Below are positions 10,301 through 24,042 of a DNA stretch of 64,000 nt, one piece after another. This DNA comes from Gonocerus acuteangulatus (taxonomy: Eukaryota; Arthropoda; Insecta; Hemiptera; Coreidae): assembly GCA_946811695.1 (NCBI GenBank), contig OX328124.1:62250770-62314769 (forward strand), in the 5' to 3' direction. Position numbers and translations under genes: made by a program. Under the pieces are notes generated by a model. That model saw only the letters and a program-made list of their open reading frames with translations, did not search any database and was not told where the DNA came from. Each line of letters begins with the position of its first letter. The first letter of the stretch is position 1.

Positions 10301-13300
10301 GAATGAATGAAATAATTAATGATATCATCTAGAATGAAACTATGATAATATCCTACTGGTTGCATAGAAAACAAAGGGCCGTCTATGCAATAAGCTACAA
10401 TCAAGCCTTTCTTTCGAGTAATGCGTAACATGCATTTCCAGATGTTGAGGGGCAAGAGTACATGAATAAACCAATAAAACAGAACGTTCAACATATTATG
10501 GAATTTTGAGCAGACGAAAAATACCTATTAAACCAATTATAATCAGGGACAACCAAATAACCAATAATAAAATAGATCATTGAAACTACTCATTATCGTA
10601 ACAACCTGACAATAAACTTCAAACAGTTCAAAATACCAGGAATAGTCACTTAGGATTGAAGCAAATAAATATGAAGAAATAGTTTAGCTTCCACTTCTAA
10701 ATGCTTTAGGAGTAATATTCAATGAATACAATTTAGTAGGTATTGTATTTTACCAAATATGTGACGATAGATTAATTTAAACTTCATATTTAAAATGTTT
10801 GATCTTCTGAAAACTCTTTATTTTACTAGAGGGATCATTTAGGAAATAGTTCGTCCTGTCTAACAGGAAAAAAAATTGGAAAAACGTCACATCTGTTTAT
10901 TACTCAACTAGATCCATATCGTTATCATTGCCTCCTCAGGGACAAAAAAATATTTTAAAGTAAGAAAAAACTAGAAAGATCACGTATTTAAAATGTAAAT
11001 ATGCAGGGGTATTGTTTTTATTAAGTTTAATGAATAATTTTTCAAAGAGAGTAATGGATGGAAAGATAATTATTAGTATAGAAGAGAATCCCTTAGAAAT
11101 ATTCTGTATTTACAAACCGAGCTACAGGGCTGCAAATTAAAAGAATCGACCCGTGCTCACCCGCCCACAGAATATTTCCCCCATTCCAAAATGTTTTATG
11201 AATCGCAGATTCATTTCAAAAACTGAGGGACATTCCAAAAGCACGCCTGGTGTCACTAAGGACGATTTAATTTCCACGCCATGCAGCAGAAAGTAGGGAG
11301 AGCGAGGGGAAGCAAAATATATGAGCTACTCCGAGAGGCACGTGGCGGGGTACCGACAATGAGCGGTATTATGCTTAACAGGGGAGTTATGGGACCAGCC
11401 CTAGTTCGCTCTTTGTGTTTGCATACCTAAATCAGCTTATCCCTCTTGTATGTGCGACGTCTTAAGGGGAGTTACTCCGAGATTTCAGCAAAACAGACAA
11501 AGAAAGGGACAATATTAGACGGGCCTTCTACTCGAAATCGCTACATAAATTATTTAGGTAGAGAATTCGGGCTTAACAAAAACAAGGAGATTTGAACACT
11601 CATAATCAGCAAGGGAATCAGAATTTCTTCAAACACCTTATGTAGGCAATTAACCACATGGCTATTGTACTCAAAAATGAAGGAGTGTAAGTACTTTGGG
11701 TAATCGAACGACCAACAGGCAAACAATTTCCAAATTGCGATGTCATTATCTTTCTAATAAGATAAACCAAATAACAACTGATGTAGACTTTCATAATTAT
11801 AAAAAGCTGAAGAAAATCGTATTTTGACCTTCCTAAATCATTCAGTTCAACTCTAAGATCCCTATGCGCAAATAAAATTGAAGACAGTTTACAATATCAA
11901 TCCTTTAACACAATGGGGGCTACATCCTGCCAGCAAGCCATTATTTAAACCAAGCATTATGAGCTTTCTAATCACAGTCTGGTATATCAGTTGTCTGCTT
12001 AAATGAATAATAACAACTAATTCAACGTATTATATTAAACATTTCAGTATGATTAGATTTATTATTTATTAAGTGTAACACTTCTTAGCTGGTTTTACAT
12101 CTTCACGTTGTGTATGTACCAGTATGATCTAGCGAATCAGTATTCTCATCAGAATATGAGTTCTTTATTTCCAGGGAAATACAGGCTTTAAAATGTGTAG
12201 AGGATTTTTGAACAGTATTTATTATTATTCTGCAGACATTCAAATGAGATTGCGCGGAATTGTAATCCGTAAGTAAGAAAATATTTGGTTTAAATTCTGG
12301 CTGCATCATTGCTTCGATACTAAATCAATAATGTAATTTCCAATGTAAGAATGTTTAATCAATTAATATTGATTAAATATTCTGCATTACATAAGTAAGA
12401 ATTTTACTTTGAATTCTAGATAGTATATCACGACGAGTTGTTTTGTTTTGTGCAGTCATTCCTTTGAATTTGTTCTGTACATGTTTCCACGTTATCTAAG
12501 TAGAGCAAAATACAATATTTCATGTGATTCAAATAGTAAAACCAGTCTAGGGAACGTTCTTTGGACCTATTCCCCAATTCTTCATGACGGCGAAACCAGA
12601 ACATTGCAATGTGCTTGTTAATTTAGTTAATTGCTTTAAAAGTTAAAGTAATTATGAATCTTATGATGATATATTAGCTCAGATAAATGTTTTTTTTTAA
12701 TCGAACATACCCTGGGAGCCCCCAACATCAATAATGATTTACTCCTTCGAGATTCACATCAAAATATAGTACATTTGCTTTTTTTGTGATTTAGATCAAG
12801 AGAGAGAGTGTTATCGTAAAGAAGTAAAAAAAAAAACACTGAAACACTTGAGCACTGTTTACCAAAAAACCTTGTTTTCATTTATTTGTAAAAATTTTAC
12901 ATTACTTCTATTATAATTTTAATTTTAGTTTATTTACAATGAATTTTTCTTTTTAGAAGAATTTAACTTTTGAATTTAAAGGTATTTAGGGGACCACATG
13001 CTTCCCCTAAAGGAGGCTCTTTGACGCCACGAGCCAAAAAAATTGTTTACAGGGAAACAAAAAATCTTAAAAAAAAAAAAGTTTAATGTAATATTATTAT
13101 AGATCAATATGTTTCTGACAGAACTTTTTTTTCATATTTTTTTTTTAAATTTTATGGGCATAAATATGAATAAAAGTAAGAAAGAGGGCTCCGAACCTCC
13201 TCACTCCCCAATGGACCTTTCTATGGTTAAAGCATTACGGCCATAAAAGTGATATTGAAATTGAGGAATTAAGCATATAACAGGTATCAGGAGGATTGTA

Positions 13301-13726
13301 TGATATCCAATTTTCCCTTTAGGATAGTTGTAGAGATTCAGAAGGAGATTGAAAATTTACTGGACAAGGGTGAAGCTAAGCTAAATCTGAAAACGTTTTA
13401 GGTATTAAATGGGGCATGGAGGGGAAGCCGGGAGATATATTAGGGCTGGAGTGTCCATCCCCAACCATTGTTCTATTCTCTCTCAGGGTTTTTGTTGCTT
13501 CTGCCTTTATCCCATGCTCCGTATATTAATTAAATTTCGCATTATCAATGACCAGTGCTCCCGGATAGTTTCAACACCAGCGCCCAATGACTTTACCCCG
13601 GGCATGTCTGACACGTGATATATTGCATGTTATCACTTACACGTGATATATTGCATATTATCGCTTACACGTGACTTTCTGAATGTTATAGTGATTTGCG
13701 AGAACTCTGCAAAGGATTATTTATTC
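7321..13726. other. long AT-rich stretch, no gene seen
   Basis: Six kilobases without a recognisable gene. Minor structure only: a purine-rich, GC-richer tract at about 8265-8405, a palindromic AATCCTTAATTAATTAAGGATT-like site at about 8778-8800 followed by repeats of taaggatt, a 13-bp inverted pair (ccaatcatgagct near 9952 and its complement near 10049), and somewhat GC-richer patches at 11130-11420. None supports a gene call. Confidence 0.4.
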
Positions 13727-13905
13727 ATTATATTTATTTAAATTTTAACGCCCACTTATCCTTTACAACTCTGTTTTCTTTCTTCTTTGACGACTTTTCT
13801 TCTTTTTTTTTTTAAAGAGAATCCACTACTCATAGTAGGAATCGAACCCACAACCCAAGTCCAAGAGAGCACACGACTTAGCACTCACAGCAACCGGGCC
13901 TGTTA
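13727..13905 (-). mobile_element. tRNA-derived SINE (family B), diverged copy
   Basis: On the minus strand a B-box-like GTGGGTTCGATTCCTACTA lies inside a tRNA-like head (about 13905-13830), then a short body with an A-rich stretch, ending in cgttaaaatttaaataaa. The end matches the copy at 35175-35345 (ggacgttaaaatttaaata). No target duplication was found. Confidence 0.6.
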
Positions 13906-14910
13906 TTCATGAAAACAGGTTTACGAAATTTCAGTAAATATATACCCTAAAAATATGCATGCGTAACAGGAAAAGGCCCATTCGTAGGTCGAATCATTTC
14001 AAAAATTAAGTTTCGAATCGTTTCTTCAATTCTTCATGGAACCACATACAAATCTTTGTTGGAGATGAAAATAAAGTAATATTAATCTATGAATATATTC
14101 TAGAGAATAAATAGAAATAAGTGTGTTATGAAACGACGACATTGATCGTCAGCACTACCGGTATGTTTTATTGTATAATGTCATAAGGGAGTCATCAGTA
14201 CCATTGGTAGAGAAAAACACGCTTAAAGAAGAAGGAAACTCGAAAACATATTCATGCAATAAGAATTCAATAAAAACATAAAATAAATTGGTCCCAAAAA
14301 AGAAAGAGGTTCCTTTTTCTGTTCTGTGTCGTTGATCTATTTTCGCTCGGCTTGGCGTCATGAATAATCCAGTTGAATATTAGGAACCTCAAACGTGGCA
14401 ATAGTGGTATCCACGTGGCATAGAGAATAAACCCTATGTTCTTGGAGTAAGCAATCAATAAATCGTTCCATCACTTCAAAGGGGCTATTTCACATAAGAG
14501 CTTGAAGGGGGGGAGGGACAGACTTCCTATAAAGTCCTCGGAGACATACTATCGAGGAGAACTATGCCCGTGTCTTCATGGTTAAAAACATCAATATCTG
14601 GACTTAAAAAAGATGTATTATTACCTCCTTAAAATATTTTTATTAATACTCTTCTTTTTAAGAGGATTATTTGGTGATTTTAAATTGCTACTAAATTTAA
14701 TATTGCATTAAAAATAACAGCGCTAATGGCTAAATATTAATAAAAAAAAACCTCGACAACGTAATTTCAGCGTGTTTTCATATAAGGCAGGCTTTCCTCT
14801 TGTGTGACTTACAAAACTTACAATAGCAAGTATTAATATTTCACTTTCAGTGGAATGAAACAGCATTCTGAAACTCCAAACGTCGTTTGGACTACTGAGG
14901 TGGTCCTATC

Positions 14911-14978
<68 letters not shown>

Positions 14979-17560
14979 CTGTTTTGGTTATAAAATGTAG
15001 TCGTTTCTTATAAGCACTTCCGTCTCCCGGCATTGGGTCGACGTCATAAGCAGGTTTTGCTAAAGGAAGGAACAATTCATATCAAATGTGACATTTTTCG
15101 GATTAAATTCTGAAATTTCAGGAATTTAGTATAAACTTAACTGCATTCAAAACTTTCCAAAAAACTAAATATCGAAAAATCATTCCAAATTTATTAGTGA
15201 ATTTCTCAAAATATATAGCAGGTGTAGTAGCATTCTTTCCTTTGTACCATAGATCAAAGAAAATATTTTAAATCCACGTTTTCCAACCTCCGTGCATCGT
15301 TTAGATTTCATATTAGATTATTATCGTTTATCACTTATTAGGAGATATGTTTTTATCTAACTAAGTGGGCAGAAGGTCAATTGATAAAAACAACATCTAC
15401 AAGTAACACATATTTTTCTGCTATACAAGTATCAAGACGAGCTTCCTCGGGTGATAAATATATTCTATTGGTACAGTCTATTCTACTATTATAAACTATC
15501 TATTCTATTACAACATACCTCCAGAAAGCAAACATTTGCTACAATGGATGTAATATTTGTTGATATTCTTATTATTAAATAACTAGATTGTTCTTGGTAT
15601 TGATATTTTGGGTCACGAAAATCATAGAAAAGTATTTACCGCTACATATTTAATAAACAGCCTCCTGCTAATGTAAAGGAAATGATATACAATCTTTGCA
15701 TACATACTTTAATATATATTTTTTTCTGTTGCATCGACTGCTATGATCATTGACACCCTTCTATTGTATTACGATTTCTGAATTTTTTACACAAATAAAG
15801 TAAACAAAATGATAATGATTTAATATCGATATATCATCTTGTATTTGTCTGTACTCATCCGAGATAATGAAGTACTTTTAAAAATTCAATGTGCAACAGA
15901 ATATCTGGCATCTGATTGATTTTTTTTTATTATTCTTACTATTTCTCATTATAATAAAAATAGTAATAATTCAAATTTATCATGCTTGCTAATCATCGTT
16001 AAGCCCAAGGTTAGTTTAATAAAAACAACTAAAAGCCACAACCCATATTACTAATAAGAATAACAAACTAATTACTAAAAATAGGTAGCGTCTTGATACA
16101 GAAAGGAAGCTTTATGTTTCTCATGTTAAGGAATATTTTTTTTCTTTTTTCCTATGAGTTAAAAACTGACTCATGATCAAAGGCGAACTAAAAGAGCTTA
16201 AGAAAGCGTAAGCAAGCCCTTGCAACCGTCAACAATTTCAAAGAGAATAATGAATAAAGCTCACTTTGTAAAGAGAGAATTAAGGGCCGCTATGAAGGTA
16301 ATCCTTTTGAGGCGATAATCCTAGTGGGCTTATGTTCCTCGAGACTCCCGTAAAGTCAGTCTTCCTGTATTTATTTAGAATAATATAAAGAAAAATGCAA
16401 ACGGATGGAATACGATAAATTTTCAGTTTCTGTTCGATCGCCTGGAAATGTTAGATGCTGTGGGGATTTCAAAAGCCTATCAAACGGTGGTAGCCCGGAG
16501 CAACCAGCCTAGCCGTTAAAAAATGCTAATATTAAGAGGGAACATACTGAATGATCGGTAACATATATATGTAATCCTCAAAGCTAGTCTACAAGCCAAT
16601 CTGTAGAAGAAATATTTTCGACTAATTAGATTAGTTAGATTAATCGTGGCTATTTCAGATCAGCTTTTACTATAAGGGAAAAAATCGATTTACAAAATAC
16701 AGCGTTGTCATTTTAATAAAGAATTACGTTGTCTATATTTACAATGATTATCAATTATCTATTTATTATTGTTGGTGAGTTTCGCAACAAGGGCGACGAC
16801 CTCATTAGAACGGCAGAATCAAAGTCAGTCAGGTGGTATTCAAGTGATAGTCAGTTGACAATTGATAGATTGTCAATTATATTAATAAAAAAATCAAGAT
16901 GCGACGAAGTACCACTAATACGACTTCGACAAACAAGACTCATTCATTCGTATCTAGTCGTACAAGATTAGACAAGCTGCTGTGTGAGACTTGTAACATA
17001 AATTTAACTGTAATACTACTAACAGACTGCTTTAAAAGAGACATCTAACAGGTCCCCCCCCCCCAAGTTCCCCCTAATCCAAAAATATCATTATGGCTAC
17101 TAATTATTATTTTCATTAAAATTATACATTTATTTTTGTAATTATTCTATTTTATTTATGTTTTGTTTTTCTTATTTATTCATTTTTCATTACATGCTCT
17201 TTATATTCATATTTTGTTACTGATCCAGTGCTTATAATCTACAAATTTATTTATTTATTTTTTGTCTATTATTTTAGGGGAGATCACCATTGCTGGAGCT
17301 TTTCAGATTAATACAAAAAAATGTAAGGAACAGCTGAACTTCAGTAGCTATGATTACTGCTAACAGTATAGTCGAGATCCTGCAAATAGTAGGTAGTCTT
17401 GGGTGAAGGCAGTAAATTCCTAGTTCCCATCTTTCTGAGAATGCGTAAGTGAGATGTCAAACATTTAAAGCTTAACGAATAAATTAATATTGAGAGATAA
17501 TGTGTTTTCAAAAAACGTTTTGACCTTCTACTACGTTTAAATTACAAGAGATACATAAAA
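13906..17560. other. AT-rich DNA with one (TA)n array, no gene seen
   Basis: A pure (TA)n array lies at 14916-14978. A C-run is at about 17057-17064. The rest has no recognisable coding frame, RNA gene or element end. Confidence 0.45.
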
Positions 17561-17562
17561 AA

Positions 17563-19196
17563 AAGTCCAACTCGCAGGAACTGCATCATCTTAGCGCGTT
17601 TCCATTCATATCCATAGTGTCATTTTGTATACTTAGAAAGGAAACAGTTATTACTTTGTTTAGATCATTCTTAATGTAAACACAGTTAATAATAAATTGA
17701 CTTTAATAATAAATGGACATTAAAATTTAAATAATTAATGTAAACACATATTCCAAAGAAAAGCAAGATTGTCGGCAAGGCACAAGAAACCATTCTAAGC
17801 GAAAATTACTCTTTCCGCCGTCCCAAGTTTCTCTCTACGAAGACTCTACTACGAATTTGTTTCTAATTGACTTAACTTACTTTACTAACATATCCATTTT
17901 AGTGTTAAATGCAATTAAAAACACTAAACTACTCATTTTACTGTTAAATGCAATTAAACAAAATAAAATTGTACAAGAAAATGGGAAAGTATTATTATGT
18001 TATTTTTTAATGTATTACGCCACATACAACCACAAAATATAATTATATTTCTACTATAGCATTTGGCTTTATGACTTCCTACAGGTACAATATCTGTCAT
18101 CTCTCCTAGGATGCATCTTGATTTATGAAGTGCAATAAAACCTACCTGAAGCCTACCTAGTAGCTCGACCCGGGCAAATGTCTGACCCTACACAGAGTCT
18201 AAACATTCTCTTTCAGCAGGAACTGCGTCATTTTAAGACGTATCCATTCTCATCCATATTGTCATTTCGAAAGTTTAAAATAGAACTAATCTTTTTTTTA
18301 TTATTATTATTATTTCATGAAAACTGTTAACACCCACAGGCTAGAAGCGGAAATTCCTCAATCTAAAGCAAGACTGTCAAAGTCAATTCAAAATACAAAC
18401 ACGCTTCTCAATTACTTGTCATGTTTTATTGAATAAAAATGCAATCAAAATAACAGCAAGATATTAAAAACTAATGCAAACCGAGAAAAAACAAAACAAT
18501 TAAGAACAAAGGTAAACAGAGATTAAAAAAATCTCTTTCTCTTGGCAAGCTATATTTCTAACAATGAATTGTTTTTCTTATTTTACTTAATCTGTTTTAT
18601 TGTCAAATACATTATCCAACTATAAGCAATTAAAAAAAAAAAAAAAAAAAAACAAGGAATAAAAACAGGCAAAAAGAACCGTTCGAATAAACGAAATCGA
18701 TTACTTCAAAGTATAAGCACTTATTTATCCGATTGACATCGCTTATTCAAAACTTTCTTTAGAACCTTTTTTGTAGACCATTTAGTAAGCTTTCGAATGG
18801 TAACCTTTCGCTTCACAAGATTGTCAACGGTTTTCGAGATACTAACGAAAGTATAAAAGGTTACCAAAACTTTTCTTGTCTGTTAATAAAATATTTTATT
18901 CTGACCCTTCCTGTACTCAACGTAACCAAAATTTCAACATATTAGTGATGATAAAATTCGAACATGCAGAAAATGTTTCAACTAGCCCAAGAAGCCTATA
19001 AAACGAGTAGTTACAAGCTTATGAACTCAAAAACGTAAGCGTTACGATTTTATTGCGCGAATTTCGCCCCAAACGCCATCTTCCAGTGGGCGGATTCTGC
19101 TGGTTAACGAACTTGACCTTTTAAATTGGACGACGGATTTTTGTACCAAATTTCATCACAATCGGACCATTAGGGAAGCCAGAAATGAGCGAACAG

Positions 19197-19239
<43 letters not shown>

Positions 19240-19369
19240 AACCACCGTTATTTTCGGTCTCTAGGGGTTCTGAAACACGAAATGTTCTAGTCGGCACTTC
19301 CGGATTGTTTCATTGTATCAACCTTATAAGTAGGGTTCCTCCCTATGGGGGAGGAAGGAACCGCGCTAA
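17563..19369 (+). mobile_element. HINE/Helentron-like repeats, compound copy A
   Basis: Begins with a 5' block gtccaactcgcaggaactgc followed by atcatcttagcgcg; a second, worn 5' block occurs near 18215, so two insertions are merged. The central part shares long internal blocks with copies B-E (for example tccgattgacatcgc near 18728). A (TA)n array sits at 19201-19237. The 3' side has the family phrases tttgaaccaccgttatttt and cacttccggattgtttcatt, then a hairpin formed by GGTTCCTCCC and its complement, then GCG and CTAA. The element has no coding capacity. Sub-terminal inverted repeats, a microsatellite core and a 3' hairpin before CTAA are the layout described for non-autonomous Helentrons such as Drosophila DINE-1. 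Confidence 0.7.
19201..19237. repeat. (TA)n core of HINE copy A
   Basis: Pure TA dinucleotide run between gcgaacagacaa and tttgaacc, the usual position in this family. Confidence 0.95.
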
Positions 19370-19488
19370 AATGAAATAAAAGTCCGTCTCGCAGGACTGC
19401 ATCATCTTAGCGTGGTTCCGTTCATATCCCTAGTCTAATTTGGAAAGATTAAAATAGAAGCAGTTATTATTTTGGTTCCACCAGTCTT

Positions 19489-19640
19489 TTTTTTTAAATT
19501 AATTATTATGATGGCGTGTCAACCCTTAAGGTCACTAACGCCATTCCTGTGAGTAGTAATGTCTTGAAAGGTCATGATTTACAATCTTACCTGGAAGGGT
19601 CCGCTACACTAGAAACAGACCCGCTAGTGACAAGGTCTTG
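19489..19640. repeat. SINE-like block inside HINE copy B, shared with copy C
   Basis: The block atggcgtgtcaacc through cctggaagggtccgct and agacccgctag recurs in inverted orientation at about 24815-24960 within copy C, but not in D or E. It marks a HINE subfamily whose founder had captured a SINE-derived piece. Confidence 0.6.
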
Positions 19641-20809
19641 GAATCTTGGAAATCTATATTTCTAACAATAAATTGTTTTTGTTATTTTTCTTAACCAGTT
19701 TTATTGTCAAATACATTATCCAACTATAAGCAATTAAAAAATAACAAGAAATAAAACAGACAAAAAGAACCATTGGAATAAACGAAATCAATTAATTTAA
19801 AGCTTTAAGCACTTTTTTCTCCGATTGACATCGCCTGATTAAAACTTTCTTCAGAACCTTTTTTATAGAGCATTTAGTAAGCTTCCGAATGGTAATCTTC
19901 CGCTTCACAAATTTCAACATATTAGTGTTGATGGAATTCGAACATGCAGAAAATGTTTCAACTGTATCCCATAATTCTAAGTACCAAAATCAAACACAAA
20001 CAACCCTCCCTAGGCAGGACGCTAGGCAGTTGAAAAGCTACATCTTGGAAATCCATATCTCTAACATTAAATTGTTTTTCTTATTTTTCTTAACCTGTTT
20101 TATTTTCAAATACATTATCCAACTATAAGCAATTAAAAAATAACAAGGAATAAAAAACAGACAAAAAGAACAGTTCGAATAAGCGAAATAAATTACTTTA
20201 GAGTTTTAAGCTCTTATTTCTCCGATTGACATCGCCTAATCAAAACTTTCATTAGAACCTTTTTTTTAGAGCATTTAATAAGCTTTCTAATGGTATTCTT
20301 CCGTTTACCAAGATTCTCAACCTTTTTCGAGATATTAAGGAAAGTAAACAAAGTTACTAAAACTTTTTATGTCTGTTAATAAAATATTTTATTCTAACCC
20401 TTCCTCAACTCCAAACGTAACCAAAATTTCAACATATTAGTTTTGATAAAAGTAGAACATGCAGAAAATGTTTCAACTGAATCCCATGATTCTAAGCACC
20501 CAAACCAAAAACGGTATTCAAAAACTATTTTTCCAATTTTCTCGAAAACGGTTAAAGCTATCGCCTTGAAAATGGTTTCATTCGTTTTCCTAGCCCAGGA
20601 ATCATATAAAACGAGTACTTAGAAGCTAATGAACTCAAAAACGTAAGAGTTACGATTTTTTTTGCGCAAATTTCGCCCCAAACGCCATCTTCCAGTAGGC
20701 GGATTTTGCTGGTTATCGAACTTGACCTTTCAAATCGGACGAAGGATTTTTGTACCAAATTTCATCACAATCGGACCATTCGTCTTCTATCTAGAGAGCG
20801 AACAGACAA

Positions 20810-20811
<2 letters not shown>

Positions 20812-20866
<55 letters not shown>
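20812..20866. repeat. (TA)n core of HINE copy B
   Basis: Pure TA run of about 55 bases. Confidence 0.95.
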
Positions 20867-20868
<2 letters not shown>

Positions 20869-21201
20869 AATTTGAACCACCGTTATTTTCGGTCTCTAGG
20901 GGTTCTGAAACGCGAAATTTTCTATACGGCACTTCCGGATTGTTTCATTGTATCAACCCTATAAGCGGGGTTCCTCCCTATGGGGGAGGGAGGAACCGCG
21001 CTAAAAACCGACTTATAATATGTAATGTATTTATTTTATTTTTTATATTATTTTTTTAATTTTGTGGAATGTCTTACTAATCACGGCTAACATAGCTAAT
21101 TTACCACCTTCTATGCACGAAATATTTTCTTGATGACTGAAATGTGGTTGCACTGCTGCCAACAAACCGCATTTTTCTTTTTTTGTTCTCTAAATGTAAG
21201 A

Positions 21202-21204
<3 letters not shown>

Positions 21205-21258
<54 letters not shown>

Positions 21259-21290
21259 GGCGCATCTACATCAAGGTCATTAGCGCCGTT
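21205..21290 (-). mobile_element. 5'-truncated SINE family A fragment
   Basis: A T-run of about 51 followed by acggcgcatctacatcaagg and tcattagcgccg. On the minus strand this is the 3' end of SINE family A (CGGCGCTAATGACC, then GTAGATGCGCCGT) plus its A tail. Confidence 0.75.
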
Positions 21291-22780
21291 ATTCTACTTA
21301 GTTTTAATTGAAAGACTTCAAATTACAATTACTCCTATAAGAACTGTCGCAAAAATCTATGCGAATCTATCGAAAAAACCAATAACACAGGCAAGAGATG
21401 TGGTATGCTTTGATAAAAAATGATCACTTTAGTACTTTGAAGTAACTCATGTAATGGTTTCGTGAAATATGCATGCGCTCTGCTCTAATTGGGATTTTCC
21501 CTCAGTTAAAAATTCCCTCTACCCCAAAAACTTTTATAATTTCATAAAGGGAACAAAAAAAGACAAAGCCCCATAAAAAAAAATTGTATTAAACCGAGTG
21601 AAAATAGGCCCAAACTTCTTTCTATTGCTAACTTTAATAACAAATTTAAGAGACAACCCTTTAATTGAATATCTTTTACTTTTAATCATCTAATTTAAAA
21701 ATATCTGGATGTGTTTCACCTCACAACATTTTTAAATACACACTATCCTTGCGCCTAAACTCCAATAATGTATCGATTCTTGGGGTTTCAAGCTATTCAC
21801 CTAAACAGTGTATAGCACAAGAAATAGTTTATTTTTTCAGAAGAAGAACTACAAGAAAGATTGAATAGAATACCTTGCCTAATATAGCATATATATAATA
21901 ATATGCCGAATAAAGCCTATCTAGTAGATACAGAAGGACAAATAACAAGTCTTGACGAATAACAAGTCAATATATAGAATAATAAACCTAATTAAGTCTA
22001 TGGAGTAGATACAAATGGACCAAAAACAAGTCTTGAGGAAGCTTTTTTCTTTTCCTACTTAAATACTTTTTATCAATATTTAGTATATAACCTGTGTTGA
22101 AAACTATTGATTGCTAATTGATGAATCGGGTTACAACTAAGTAGTCTTTATGAATATTTAGTATATAACCTATGTTTGGAAGTGTGTTATTTCAGAATCT
22201 AGTATAGTTTAAGAAATTTTGGTGAATGAAATCATTAAATTGCTCTCTGTACCCTGCCTATGCTTTGTATTTGTGTCGGCAGATACCTGGGGTATATTTA
22301 CAACTCTTGAGGATTAACTCCTAGCAGGTAAATATCCTGGGGACCTTGTGTTTCTATGGCACTGAACCGACTCTCTATTCGCTCATAGTATCTAACCGTT
22401 GTGAAGTTTATTTTTTTGGATTTAGGACTTAATATACATATGTAGACTAAATCATTGCAAGAAGTCTACCTCCGTCGTCGGTTCTTAACTATGTAGACTC
22501 GCTAATGTTACCCAATCTTAGATACATCGTAATTAAAATCCACAGCAAAAACACGACATTTCATCAGAATCCTCTGCTTAATAAAACATACATAGAATAA
22601 TATGCCAAATAAAGCCTATCTAGTGGATAAAAATAGAGGAAAAACGCCGTTCGTGGTGGTAGAAAATCTTACAAGGCATTTCGCTCAGAAATCTCCGAAA
22701 TATTGTTACTAATTTTACGTATCCTGTTTTATAGCAATATAGATTTATATTCTATAATCAATAAGAAAAAACTACTAGCA
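21291..22780. other. AT-rich DNA with a local diverged duplication
   Basis: The phrase aataatatgccgaataaagc with ctatctagtagata at about 21897-21930 recurs as aataatatgccaaataaagc with ctatctagtggata at about 22592-22626; a third weaker version is near 21980. No coding sequence recognised. Confidence 0.45.
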
Positions 22781-23500
22781 ATAAAAAACTATGGGTAACA
22801 GATGAAAATAGGGAATACCAAGAACAATTCTAAAGAACGAAATCAACACCAGTACTGTAATCTAGATATTCATACGGCATCTTCAACAAACAAAATATTG
22901 CTTCTAATTATACGTATCCTGTTTACTGACAAATACATTTGACTGCTCTAAGCAAGTAAAAAAATAATGAGCAGTGAAAAAAAAACTGCGGGAAACACAC
23001 AAATAGATCCGTTTAAATAAACGAAACTAACCAGCTAAGTTTTAAGCCCTTATTTTTCCTAATGTGACGACCTAATCAAACATTTCTTCAAAACATTTTT
23101 AGTAGAGAATTTAGTAAGCTTTCGAACTGTTACATTTCACTTGCCACGATTTCCTAACCATTTTAGAGATATTAAGGAAAATGGGGGGGTCTCCCGTGGT
23201 CTAATGGCTAGCGCCTTGGATTCATAAGCGGGAGATGGTGGGTTCGATTCCCAACCTCCGGCAGGAATTTTCTCATCCCACGGCTCGTTGGGAAAATTCC
23301 TCGCTGCACCCTGGATGTCGGCGCTAATGACCTAGATGTAGATGCGCCGTAAAAAAAAAAAAAAAAAAAAAATTAAGGAAAATATACGAAGGGGGCCTAA
23401 TAGATATTCATACGGCATCTGAGAATCCCAAGATTCCGCAAAAATAAAATATTGTTTCCACTTATACGTATCCTGTTTTATTGGCAAATACATTTGACTA
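22781..23500 (+). mobile_element. diverged HINE internal fragment interrupted by SINEs
   Basis: Contains worn versions of internal HINE blocks: gtatcctgttta-tgacaaatac, taatcaaacatttcttc, gtaagctttcgaac and agagatattaaggaaaat. The SINE at 23183-23371 splits the last block, which resumes as atacgaag after the target duplication. Neither terminus is visible. Confidence 0.6.
23171..23383 (+). mobile_element. tRNA-derived SINE (family A, copy 2) with 12-bp target duplications
   Basis: Same head (ggtctcccgtggtctaatgg, B-box GGTTCGATTCCC), body and gatgcgccgt end as copy 1, with a short A tail of about 21. The 12-mer attaaggaaaat flanks it at 23171-23182 and 23372-23383. It inserted into a HINE internal block. 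Confidence 0.9.
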
Positions 23501-23720
23501 CTATAAGCAGGGGTCTCCCGTGCTCTAGTGGCTAGCGCGCTAGATTCATAAGCGGGAGATGGTGGGTTCGATCCCCACCTGCGACTGGAATTTCCTCATC
23601 TCAGGGCTCGCTGAGAAAATTCCTGACTGCACCCTGGACGTCGGCGCTAATGGCCACGATTTGTCGATGCACCGTAAAAGCAAAAAAAAAAAAAAAAAGA
23701 AAAAAAAACTACTATAATCA
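23497..23720 (+). mobile_element. tRNA-derived SINE (family A, copy 3) with 13-bp target duplications
   Basis: Head, body and end as in copies 1 and 2, A-rich tail interrupted by G and C. Flanks are actactataagca (23497-23509) and actactataatca (23708-23720), one mismatch. The interrupted tail and mismatched duplication make it older than copy 1. Confidence 0.88.
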
Positions 23721-23859
23721 ATTGCAAACACTAGGGAATATGCCAAAAAAACTTTGAGTAGGAGCTTCGACAGTTTCAAGACATTTGAAGGAAATCGGCA
23801 AATCCAAAACTGACATTTCATACGGTACAGCCTGATATATTTCTAACAATGTATTGTTT

Positions 23860-23995
23860 TTAGCGCGGTTCCTCCCTCCCCCATAGGGAGGAACCCTGCT
23901 TATAAGGTTATCACAATGAAACAATCAGGAAGTGCCGACTAGAAAATTTCGCGTTTCAGAACCCCTAGAGACCGAAAATAACGGTGGTTCAAATT

Positions 23996-24042
<47 letters not shown>

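Larger units (their letters stand above)
19381..21004 (+). mobile_element. HINE/Helentron-like element, copy B (full length)
   Basis: Starts with agtccgtctcgcagg only about 11 bp after the CTAA end of copy A, so the two are in tandem head to tail, as rolling-circle replication can produce. The 5' sub-terminal motif ttagcgtggttccg faces the 3' motif ggaaccgcgctaa. (TA)n is at 20812-20866. The 3' hairpin is perfect over 11 bp: GGTTCCTCCCT (20969-20979) and AGGGAGGAACC (20987-20997), then GCG and CTAA (21001-21004). Internal blocks occur twice within the copy (near 19658 and 20045), so it has internal duplication. No Rep or helicase frame is present, so it depends on a partner element. Confidence 0.75.
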
